DNA of 64,000 nucleotides, from the NCBI GenBank assembly GCA_017394705.1, contig JAFPXH010000005.1, positions 186,001 to 250,000 of the forward strand, in the 5' to 3' direction. This stretch comes from Paludibacteraceae bacterium. GTDB taxonomy: Bacteria > Bacteroidota > Bacteroidia > Bacteroidales > Paludibacteraceae. The notes under the pieces are model-generated. The model had not been told where the DNA came from. It saw only the letters and a program-made list of their open reading frames with translations, and did no database searches. A program made the translations under genes and the position numbers. Shown here in pieces: positions 43,834-52,200 of the stretch (positions are counted from its first letter, which is position 1; every line of letters starts with the position of its first letter).

Positions 43834-44331
43834 TTAATGCTGCGAGTTTTTGAGTTTCTCGCGGAATATCGCTTGTATGAAGTTGTCCAGCTTGGCGTAT
43901 TGTTTTTTATGGAGTATCATTGATCCGGGTCTCAGTTTCTTTTCGCAAGGCGCTTCAGGATCCGGTCGTTTGAACTGTGCGTAGAAACGATTTTTGAAGT
44001 TTTCCAGTTCTGCGCGGAGTTCAAGCGTTTTCTGACGCTCTTCGGATGTCATGGCCGCGAGTTCTTCATCTGTAAACTTACCGGAATTTATGATATCTGA
44101 TGCCAGACGTTTAGACTCACTAAACAGTTGTATATTAGCGAGTTCCGATCCTTTAGGCGGCGTTTTTTCATAGTCACGCGGATGTACAATCTTATAGGAT
44201 TCCTGGGTGCCTTCTCTGAGGACCGCTCCATTGGGTGCGCGGTATTTCTTTTTTCTCATGATGATACCGCTTCCTTTCTCAAATTCCCCGTTCATTTCAG
44301 CGAAGGGCGTGTGAAATTTTACTTTAGTCAT
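43834..44331 (-). CDS. Conserved-looking hypothetical protein
   Basis: I do not recognise this 165-residue protein. It starts MTKVKFHTPFAEMNGEFEKG and continues with SGIIMRKKKYRAPNGAVLRE. A helical, charged middle (DEELAAMTSEERQKTLELRA, ELENFKNRFYAQFKRPDPEA) follows, and a basic C-terminus (YAKLDNFIQAIFREKLKN). No signal peptide, membrane helix or catalytic motif is seen. Codon use is like its neighbours, and the ATG has a plausible leader, so it is probably a real gene. Confidence 0.6.
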   Translation of the reverse strand: MTKVKFHTPFAEMNGEFEKGSGIIMRKKKYRAPNGAVLREGTQESYKIVHPRDYEKTPPKGSELANIQLFSESKRLASDIINSGKFTDEELAAMTSEERQKTLELRAELENFKNRFYAQFKRPDPEAPCEKKLRPGSMILHKKQYAKLDNFIQAIFREKLKNSQH

Positions 44332-44650
44332 GATGGTATTTAGTTAGTTATTATACTCTTTTAGGCGGAAGTCGCTTTTTTTGTTCTATCGGGCGAATGA
44401 TTTGGCATGATTTTTGCCGTATATACTACGTATATACAAGTCGTTCTGACAAGTTGTCAGTTAGGTCATTTTTCTTGCTTTGTCCTAAGACTGACGTTAA
44501 AGAAATCTCCCTGTAATCACCCAGTAATCACCCAGTAATCACCCCGTAATCACCCCCTTTAATTTGGTTTAGGGTGCGATAAAACCTCGGTTTTTCACCG
44601 AGGTTAATTTTATGGTTTTTCCCTACTCTTTTTTCGGCAATGGGAGTTGA
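44332..44650. other. Intergenic region with AT palindrome, tandem repeat and terminator
   Basis: This 319-bp stretch holds no gene. It contains a second copy of the AT-rich inverted repeat (44419-44437, core TATATACTACGTATATA, first copy at 3326), four 10-11 bp GTAATCACCC units (44513-44556), and a hairpin AACCTCGG/CCGAGGTT (44583-44605), which on the minus strand is followed by TTTTA and is the likely terminator of the rubredoxin gene. Confidence 0.75.
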
Positions 44651-44785
44651 TTATGCTTCGGAGAACTGGTCCTTCCCTACTCCGCAGATAGGACAAACCC
44701 AGTCTTCCGGTAGTTCGTTAAACGCTTTTCCTTCTACGTTGGGGTCGTATTCGTACCCGCAAACGTCACAAATGTACTTTGCCAT
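44651..44785 (-). CDS. Rubredoxin
   Basis: The 44-residue protein begins [20 protein letters not shown], continues [20 protein letters not shown] and ends FSEA. Two CxxC pairs (CDVCGY and [11 protein letters not shown]) bind a single iron, and the spacing is exactly that of rubredoxin. It is a small cytoplasmic electron carrier, often used for oxygen or peroxide reduction in anaerobes. It has its own promoter and terminator and stands alone. It is slightly shorter than usual (about 52 residues) and ends soon after the second CxxC. Confidence 0.93.
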   Translation of the reverse strand: MAKYICDVCGYEYDPNVEGKAFNELPEDWVCPICGVGKDQFSEA

Positions 44786-44820
44786 AGATGTTGGATTTAA
44801 TTAGTTAATCTTTTCGGGTG

Positions 44821-44851
44821 CAAAGGTACAAAAAAAATTTGATATATGCAA
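44821..44851 (-). promoter_or_regulatory. Promoter of the rubredoxin gene
   Basis: The minus strand has TTG (44851-44849), 20 bp and TACCTTTG (44828-44821). The sequence is almost identical to the promoter of the BRO gene at 45772-45802, including the poly-T spacer. Confidence 0.82.
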
Positions 44852-44868
44852 GAGAAAGCAAAGATTAT

Positions 44869-45750
44869 TTACTCGTTTATGCTCGTCAAATCATCCGTTT
44901 CATCCTTGGGTTTTGGGAGAGGCAATTCGTCTTGCGGGCTGGTGAAATGTACAGCACGCCTTGATGAGATAACACTTCGTCCGAGCCGTTTCTCCAAGTT
45001 CTGACGGGCGACATCTGCTACCTCTCCGCCTTCTTGGGCAATAGAAGCAGTCTCCGAATAACCTAAAGGATTACGTTCATGCGAGATTTCTGTGGCAGCG
45101 GCCTCTGCTAAACCGTTGAGCATCAATTCCACGTTGGTCATGTTATCCCGCAAACTCTCTTTCCGCAAGCCTTTAAATTCCTTATACTCGCGTGTATTCA
45201 TACCCGACCACGCGCGATACATGATATCCGTTAACGAGGCATACTGAGTTTCGCTTTCTACCCCACTTCGTTTCCATTCGTCCGTCAGACCTTTACGGAT
45301 TTCAATCGTTTTGATACGTTGGTTGATCCAGTTCTCGGAATAGCCAAGCCGCCTGTAATCCTGGATAGCTTGTTCAATGCTCCTTTCCGGATCCTGCAGC
45401 TGATTTAATCGCTCTTGCCCCACATGTGCAAGCCAGAGTTTAAACGGTTCCGCTTTTTTGGAAGGAACAGACTGGATGAGCCGTAGAACTTGCTCTGTAT
45501 CAGCCACATCGGTAAGGCGTTTCTTACCATCTGCAGCGGTTAATTTCAAAGCGTTACAATTTGTAACGGTTTCATTTCCCTCATCTTTCAAACGCTTCTT
45601 AAGAACTCTCCAATATGTTTGAGGATTTTCACTATCCGTCAATACTTGGATTACATCCACAACAGAGAAATAGTACTTCTCTGCGTCGCTATCCCACACT
45701 ACGCGAATCTGTGCGGAGTCGAATAATCGGATTACTTCTTCCTGTGCCAT
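44869..45750 (-). CDS. BRO-N domain protein (phage antirepressor-like)
   Basis: The 293-residue protein has an N-terminal Bro-N-like domain (IRVVWDSDAEKYYFSVVDVI, QVLTDSENPQTYWRVLKKRL) as in phage antirepressors and DNA-damage-inducible D-like proteins. A conserved middle follows (LWLAHVGQERLNQLQDPERS, IEQAIQDYRRLGYSENWINQ), then a helical C-terminal region. In Bacteroidales such genes are often chromosomal and alone. No other phage gene is near. It lies directly after the tracrRNA terminator on the same strand. Confidence 0.8.
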   Translation of the reverse strand: MAQEEVIRLFDSAQIRVVWDSDAEKYYFSVVDVIQVLTDSENPQTYWRVLKKRLKDEGNETVTNCNALKLTAADGKKRLTDVADTEQVLRLIQSVPSKKAEPFKLWLAHVGQERLNQLQDPERSIEQAIQDYRRLGYSENWINQRIKTIEIRKGLTDEWKRSGVESETQYASLTDIMYRAWSGMNTREYKEFKGLRKESLRDNMTNVELMLNGLAEAAATEISHERNPLGYSETASIAQEGGEVADVARQNLEKRLGRSVISSRRAVHFTSPQDELPLPKPKDETDDLTSINE

Positions 45751-45771
45751 GTATCAAAACCTTTGCGGGTG

Positions 45772-45802
45772 CAAAGGTACAAAAAAATTTTGATATATGC
45801 AA
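45772..45802 (-). promoter_or_regulatory. Promoter of the BRO-N gene
   Basis: The minus strand has TTG (45802-45800), 20 bp and TACCTTTG (45779-45772). It lies 12 bp after the T-run that ends the tracrRNA. Confidence 0.82.
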
Positions 45803-45813
45803 ATATATATGAC

Positions 45814-45891
45814 AAAAAAAGGGCGAGGCTGTGCCCCACCCTAAATGTTTACACATCGGAATAATCCTTATTGTGTATGTCATTCAAAAAG
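45814..45891 (-). ncRNA. tracrRNA of the type II-C CRISPR system
   Basis: Read on the minus strand, 45891-45871 is complementary to the first part (nt 2-22) of the crRNA repeat: the plus strand reads TTGTGTATGTCATTCAAAAA followed by G here, as in the repeats except for one fewer A. After this anti-repeat come a small GGA/TCC stem, a hairpin ATGT-GTAA-ACAT (GNRA-type loop), and a strong final hairpin AGGGTGGGGC-ACA-GCCTCGCCCT (45842-45820) followed by T7. The promoter directly upstream puts the 5' end near 45890, so the RNA is about 77 nt. tracrRNA pairs with the crRNA and is held by Cas9. Confidence 0.88.
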
Positions 45892-45896
45892 TTGTG

Positions 45897-45927
45897 CAAA
45901 GTTACTACTTATTTTCTAAATATGCAA
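45897..45927 (-). promoter_or_regulatory. Promoter of the tracrRNA
   Basis: The minus strand has TTG (45927-45925), 20 bp and TAACTTTG (45904-45897), which fits a transcript starting just before the anti-repeat. Confidence 0.82.
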
Positions 45928-45945
45928 ATATATTTGTAAAAAATT

Positions 45946-46318
<373 letters not shown>

Positions 46319-46344
46319 AAAAAGAAAAATGGTGCTATACAAAC

Positions 46345-46374
46345 AAAAGCAGTACTCGAAAGTACTGCTTTTTT
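46345..46374. terminator. Bidirectional terminator between cas2 and the array
   Basis: A perfect stem AAAAGCAGTACT / AGTACTGCTTTT with loop CGAA. On the plus strand it ends cas2 and on the minus strand it would end the pre-crRNA transcript. Confidence 0.85.
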
Positions 46375-47642
46375 ACGTTCTAAAACTTGTTGTAACTTGT
46401 TGTGTTTTAGTGTATTATACGGAATCTATTGTTTTAGTCCGTATTGTTTACTTTTTTGAATGACATACACAACTGGTATTGATATTCGTCAATCTGTCGT
46501 TGTATTGTTTTAGTCCGTATTGTTTACTTTTTTGAATGACATACACAACGAACGTACAAGTAAAGCGATACAAAGTCTAATTGTTTTAGTCCGTATTGTT
46601 TACTTTTTTGAATGACATACACAACCGCTTCTGCAGCATCTTTGTCTGCCTTAGCATTGTTTTAGTCCGTATTGTTTACTTTTTTGAATGACATACACAA
46701 CCGCACCTACCATGGGTGCGCCGTGATCATCATTGTTTTAGTCCGTATTGTTTACTTTTTTGAATGACATACACAACTTTCCGGCGCTTTTTGTGGCGTT
46801 TGCGGGGATTGTTTTAGTCCGTATTGTTTACTTTTTTGAATGACATACACAACTGCAAGTCAGACAACGAGAACTACCCGCCGATTGTTTTAGTCCGTAT
46901 TGTTTACTTTTTTGAATGACATACACAACCCATACTGCAGAGTAGGCAATGCACGAGTGATTGTTTTAGTCCGTATTGTTTACTTTTTTGAATGACATAC
47001 ACAACCCATACTGCAGAGTAGGCAATGCACGAGTGATTGTTTTAGTCCGTATTGTTTACTTTTTTGAATGACATACACAACAAGATTACTTATTGTCAGC
47101 AGCTCTCCCGTATTGTTTTAGTCCGTATTGTTTACTTTTTTGAATGACATACACAACTTATCGATCCAGTAGCCATAAGGATACATAATTGTTTTAGTCC
47201 GTATTGTTTACTTTTTTGAATGACATACACAACTGGAATACCTCGAGTTCCTTATGTGCGAGCATTGTTTTAGTCCGTATTGTTTACTTTTTTGAATGAC
47301 ATACACAACAGTTCTCCGGATACGATGCCAAGATAGACAATTGTTTTAGTCCGTATTGTTTACTTTTTTGAATGACATACACAACATAGATGGTGGTCTT
47401 ATCATCGGACTTCGATTGTTTTAGTCCGTATTGTTTACTTTTTTGAATGACATACACAACCAGAAATAACTGGCATACCAGGTGGTTCTTATTGTTTTAG
47501 TCCGTATTGTTTACTTTTTTGAATGACATACACAACGCGCCTCCGAAGAGGTTCACGCGCTTCATGATTGTTTTAGTCCGTATTGTTTACTTTTTTGAAT
47601 GACATACACAACGGAACGGCAAAAGATTTTATTTGCATTTCT

Positions 47643-47806
47643 ATTGTTTTAGTCCGTATTCTTAGCTTTGCACGATTACTGGTTTACTTTTTTGAATGAC
47701 ATACACAACTTGATAAGCAAAAGATGATAACACTTCAAAATTGTTTTAGTCCGTATTCTTAGCTTCGCACGATTACTGGTTTACTTTTTTGAATGACATA
47801 CACAAC
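47643..47806 (-). repeat. First block of 67-nt long-form repeats (repeats 17 and 18)
   Basis: Both repeats carry the 21-nt block (plus strand, starts CTTAGCTT and ends GATTACTG) between TATT and GTTTAC of the normal repeat. In repeat 17 the block has TTTGC where all others have TTCGC. Everything outside the block is identical to the short repeats. Confidence 0.95.
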
Positions 47807-47987
47807 CGCTGTCACGCCACTGGGCATAGAACACATATTGTTTTAGTCCGTATTGTTTACTTTTTTGAATGACATACACAACGCCTTGCTTGTTGCTTGT
47901 AGTGCTATATCGATTGTTTTAGTCCGTATTGTTTACTTTTTTGAATGACATACACAACATAGTACCTAGAAGGTTGTTATATGTGTC

Positions 47988-48334
47988 ATTGTTTTAGTCC
48001 GTATTCTTAGCTTCGCACGATTACTGGTTTACTTTTTTGAATGACATACACAACTTGCAAATGTTTACGGTTCAAAGTTAGGTCATTGTTTTAGTCCGTA
48101 TTCTTAGCTTCGCACGATTACTGGTTTACTTTTTTGAATGACATACACAACGGCATCATGGAGTTCTTCACCGATCACTATCTTGTTTTAGTCCGTATTC
48201 TTAGCTTCGCACGATTACTGGTTTACTTTTTTGAATGACATACACAACGTGGGATTATATTAAACAAGGCCAACGCTTATTGTTTTAGTCCGTATTCTTA
48301 GCTTCGCACGATACTGGTTTACTTTTTTGAATGA
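47988..48334 (-). repeat. Second block of long-form repeats (21-24), ending in a degenerate copy
   Basis: Repeats 21, 22 and 23 carry the same 21-nt block. Repeat 23 starts with C instead of A at 48182. Repeat 24 has lost one T inside the block and lacks the last 10 nt of the plus-strand repeat (CATACACAAC). It ends 5 bp from the cas1 stop. Degeneration marks this as the old end of the array. Confidence 0.93.
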
Positions 48335-48339
48335 TACTT

Positions 48340-49224
48340 TTACCAATCGGGATAGATGATTTTTCTTGCTTCACCTGAGTAACATTTCTGTACACTTTGA
48401 GCCGTTGTTTGGATAGCTAACATCATTGGGCTGCGATGTCCGGAGATGTTCACATCCATGGTGGTTATCCCTAATAATTCGCGTTTTTGGTCAGATGAGA
48501 TATCGCTTGTCACTCCACCCTTGCTCCACATCTCCAACACTTTCATGTCCACAAATGGGCGGTAAGGCTCCATGATATCATCCGCCAAACAATACGCGTC
48601 ATAGCGGCTATGATGATGAATGCCTAATGTCGGCAATAATCCTGCTCCGACTAATGCTCTTGCCATCATCGCTCGCACAATACTATAGCCATAATTGAGC
48701 AAATTATTGGGAGGTAAGCCTTGCGGGTCACGAATAAACGCATCCTTCTCGAACATATTGCGCCAATAGAAGGCAGCTGCTCGCGCCTCCATGTTATCTG
48801 TATCACCAGAACGCACATCTTTTGCCCATTTGAGCATGTTGTTATGCTCTATATGCTGTGTGCCTAAAATATGTGCTTGACCTAATATTTTAGCAACTAC
48901 CGTTTGTTGCCACATCTGTTTCTTGAGAGGTTCAGAAGCATCTATTTGCGCCCGGAAACGCTCGCTTTGCAGAGTGTTTCCGTCCAAAGGTAGCATCAGA
49001 CCGACAGGAAGATGCTTGTCGTTACTTGTTACAATCGCCACATTATTAGCAAGTAGCGCATCGATAAGCGCATGAGTGATGGTTATTTGCTTATGATCGA
49101 GAATGACGACACCAATATCTTCAATAGGCAGCGTGCGGGTTACATCTTGCAACTCGACCACCATCTGCGTTAACTTAAGGCTCAGCCGCGCAGGGTTCTC
49201 AAAACATAAGACGCGTTTAATCAT
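48340..49224 (-). CDS. cas1: CRISPR-associated endonuclease Cas1
   Basis: The 294-residue integrase has the type II layout: an N-terminal beta domain (DIGVVILDHKQITITHALID) and a helical catalytic domain with metal ligands in NMEARAAAFYW (Glu near residue 147), GIHHHSRYDAYCLADDIMEP (His near 205) and the following YRPFVD (Asp). The ATG shares one base with the cas9 stop (TAATG), so the two are co-translated. The stop is 5 bp from the truncated last repeat. Confidence 0.96.
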   Translation of the reverse strand: MIKRVLCFENPARLSLKLTQMVVELQDVTRTLPIEDIGVVILDHKQITITHALIDALLANNVAIVTSNDKHLPVGLMLPLDGNTLQSERFRAQIDASEPLKKQMWQQTVVAKILGQAHILGTQHIEHNNMLKWAKDVRSGDTDNMEARAAAFYWRNMFEKDAFIRDPQGLPPNNLLNYGYSIVRAMMARALVGAGLLPTLGIHHHSRYDAYCLADDIMEPYRPFVDMKVLEMWSKGGVTSDISSDQKRELLGITTMDVNISGHRSPMMLAIQTTAQSVQKCYSGEARKIIYPDW

Positions 49225-52200
49225 TACTCAATTATATTTCCCAAGCGGTCAACTTTAATAGGAATACAAATTTCTTTTATAAGTGATTCTTCCGCACAAA
49301 TACGGGATATCTTATTCAATTGAGTGTATTCTACTTTATTGACAATCGGAGACGCAACTGCTACAGGAATAAAATATGCATCCGTATCACTTGACGAAAC
49401 AAACTTATAGATTCTTGATCTATCTATTTCTAATGCGCTATCAGATTTAAGAACATAGACTAAATCACCAGGAGAAAGGATGAAATTTAATTTTGCATTC
49501 ATGGCTACAAGATTTTCGCCGTGTACCCATTTGTCTAACCATGTGCGCCATTCTTTCTTTCCTTGTTTCTGACAATCCACAGCAACTTTGAATGGTATAG
49601 TGACAAAAGAGCGTTTTTCAGAACCATCATCCATCTTTGTTGAATAAACCGCAAAAAACAGGTTAGTTCCCTTATCTGCCTCAACGAACTTTTTGCTCTT
49701 AGCGCCAATTTGCCCCACCGCAAATTTCTCTGCTTTCTCGTACGTGCGTACCTTAAATATAGGTTTATGGGGTACACCGTTATTGAGAGCCTGAATGTCC
49801 GCATTCATTTTCTCAATACCATCCGGAGAGAACGCTAATTTTGGATCGTTATTGCAACGCTCCAAATGTGCCAAGAGAATCTTCTGGATAGCTTCCGAAG
49901 TTACTTTATTACGGATGTAATCTTCTGTAAAGGAATCATCCAAAGCCGTTCTTACCGCATAGTAATGGTCGTTTGTATCCTTGGTATAATAGAAAACTTC
50001 AATACGTTTTAGATTCACATCTGCCCAAACATCAGGCTCAGAGGCAAAGTATTGCTTGATTTGCTTTTCGTTTTTGCCTTCCTGCAACAATTCCTTCAGT
50101 TTTGCACGCAAATCCTTCTCTACAATATCTTCTACGTGTTGGAGTGCATATGTTAGATTTACATATTTCTTTCTACGCAGGTTGACTTCTCCGAAAACAG
50201 TTGCTTTGTGCAGAGACTTGCGAATTGACCAGTTTTCACCTTTCTCTTGAGGATCTCTTTTCTTTTTTAGTTTTCCTGTTTCTTCATCTTTTACAAAATG
50301 AACGAAATGGTTATTGCTCTTATTAATAACACGCAAGTTCTGTTTGAAGCTGACCACTATATTTTCCAGCGTTTCTTGCACATCTTTTTGGAAGCCATCA
50401 TAAGGAGCGATAAAATCTGTAAATTTATAATGATCTTTTCCATCTGCGCTTCTCCATACTTCGCGTTTGCGCAGCAATGTTTGCAGGTCATAACGTGCTT
50501 TTTCGTCTTTGTCTAAGGCGGATTCATTACTCAGTAGAGCTACATGATTGCGTGTAGTAAAGGCAATAACTATCGCATCCATAGCATGGTGGCGATGATC
50601 AATACGCTTTTTCTCAAATCCTTGTTTGAGTTCCAAAGGCATATTCGGAATAATATGACCGTTTGCTGTTTTTGCAGTAAAGACCGTAGTGTTTTGTATC
50701 TGATTCAGTCTCTCGAAACGCGGAAGAATAATCTTATTCCACACATCATTTATACCCCAATCTTTCTTCAAACGTGTAGTTGTTGCTCCGTTGCAGACAA
50801 TCAAATTTTTGCTAACTGCTTCCGGCTCATATTCCGTATTACTGATTTTCTCGCGAACAATATTGCTAAGTAATTGCATCATCAGTCGGCTAATATAACG
50901 GCTATCATTCATTTGTCGAGCGACAAACTTCTCAGGAATCTCATCCAACATCAGTTTTTCTTGTTTACGCGGATCTCCTGCAAAATTCTTTTTTATAATA
51001 TCTTCATATGCTTGTAGAGACAATACTTGTACCACTTTTCCTCCGGAAAGCGTAATGTTCTCTCCTCCACATTGAGCGATAAACTCATGTCCCAACATGC
51101 GATCTTTACGTGCATTTACTTCTGCTTCACAAATGACTTTGTTGGACATCGAATCATCAAAGAAGCGCGATTGAGGAATAACATGCTCAATCTGGTATGC
51201 CGGTGTAAAGAGTTTAGCTAATGGAATAATCTCACCTGTATATGGAGAAACATACTTCTGATCAAGCCACAAACGGTATTTCTTTATATCCTGTAACGAT
51301 GGCTGTTTGAGAGACGATAAATCATTAATAATACGCTGTGTATCATCATCCGGTTTATAAGCTGACAACACACCATCTTCATAGATACGGAACAACTCTT
51401 GCTGACTCGGAGAATAGGCATGAACTTCTTCCACATCCATCTCTGGATTCATAAATTCCTGCAAAAGCAATTTAGCACGCAAATTTGCTTTCTCATTCTC
51501 CTGCTGGCGTAGCATGGTTTTCTTGCGTTGCTCTGCATTTTGCTTGAGATCACGACCTAATTCGATATGTATTTCATCAATTTGTCCTTCTTGTTTCCAA
51601 ATATCACGAACCGTTCTTAGGCTTTCCATTACTACTTGCTCCACAATGGGGTTGTTGAGCGAATGTAAACGGAATGATTGCAAATATTTATCTATATCTT
51701 CCGGCTTCTCCCATTTGGTGTCATTCTTGCGCACATCATAAACAACATATTCCGCAAGCCACAATGGAAGTCCCTGAAAATCTTTTACTTCATGCATTGT
51801 GTCCAATTTCTCGCGAACACGTTCACTAACCGAGTCATCCACTTCTCCGGTTAAAATATGGTCAATACGAGATTTTGTTTGAGCATCTATCGCTTCTTCG
51901 CTCCAATACTCTCCGCTACGCATTAAGTTCAGTAACTTGCGCGTAGCCTTTTCGCTATATGCTCCGTAGTCGGAAAATGGTTTCATCTTACCTAATTTCT
52001 CTACAAACACATCGGACAGATGGTTTGTTTCAGCATAATGTTTGAGCGCAGCGAGTAGTTGAGACTTATCAGTTATTGAATAGAGCATGTGCCATATTTG
52101 CTCTAAATTATTGATAATTCTATTATTCTTTTTGGCTTTCTCGTCTTGTTCTTTACCTGATAATTTTCTATGATGCTTGTTTTTGCGGATTTCAAATGGA

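Larger units (their letters stand above)
46428..48334 (-). CRISPR. Type II-C CRISPR array, 24 repeats, two repeat lengths (46 and 67 nt)
   Basis: In crRNA sense (minus strand) the repeat begins GTTGTGTATGTC and ends GGACTAAAACAAT. Repeats 1-16 (46428 to 47612) and 19-20 (47837-47882, 47913-47958) are 46 nt. Repeats 17, 18, 21, 22 and 23 (starts 47643, 47740, 47988, 48085, 48182) are 67 nt because of one inserted 21-nt block. Repeat 24 (48279-48334) is a truncated long form. The 23 spacers are 30 nt, except two of 29 (47386-47414 and 47959-47987). Spacers 7 and 8 (46930-46959, 47006-47035) are identical. No Bacteroidota -7 box is seen inside the repeat, so the array is probably transcribed as the tail of cas9-cas1. 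Confidence 0.98.

Noticed and set aside
44869..45750. Prophage next to the CRISPR locus
   Set aside because: Only one phage-like gene (BRO-N) is present; there is no integrase, capsid, terminase or attachment repeat nearby.
46428..48334. The 67-nt repeats as an assembly or sequencing artefact
   Set aside because: The same 21-nt block stands at the same base in six repeats with different neighbouring spacers, which a random error would not produce. Long reads would still be the final proof.
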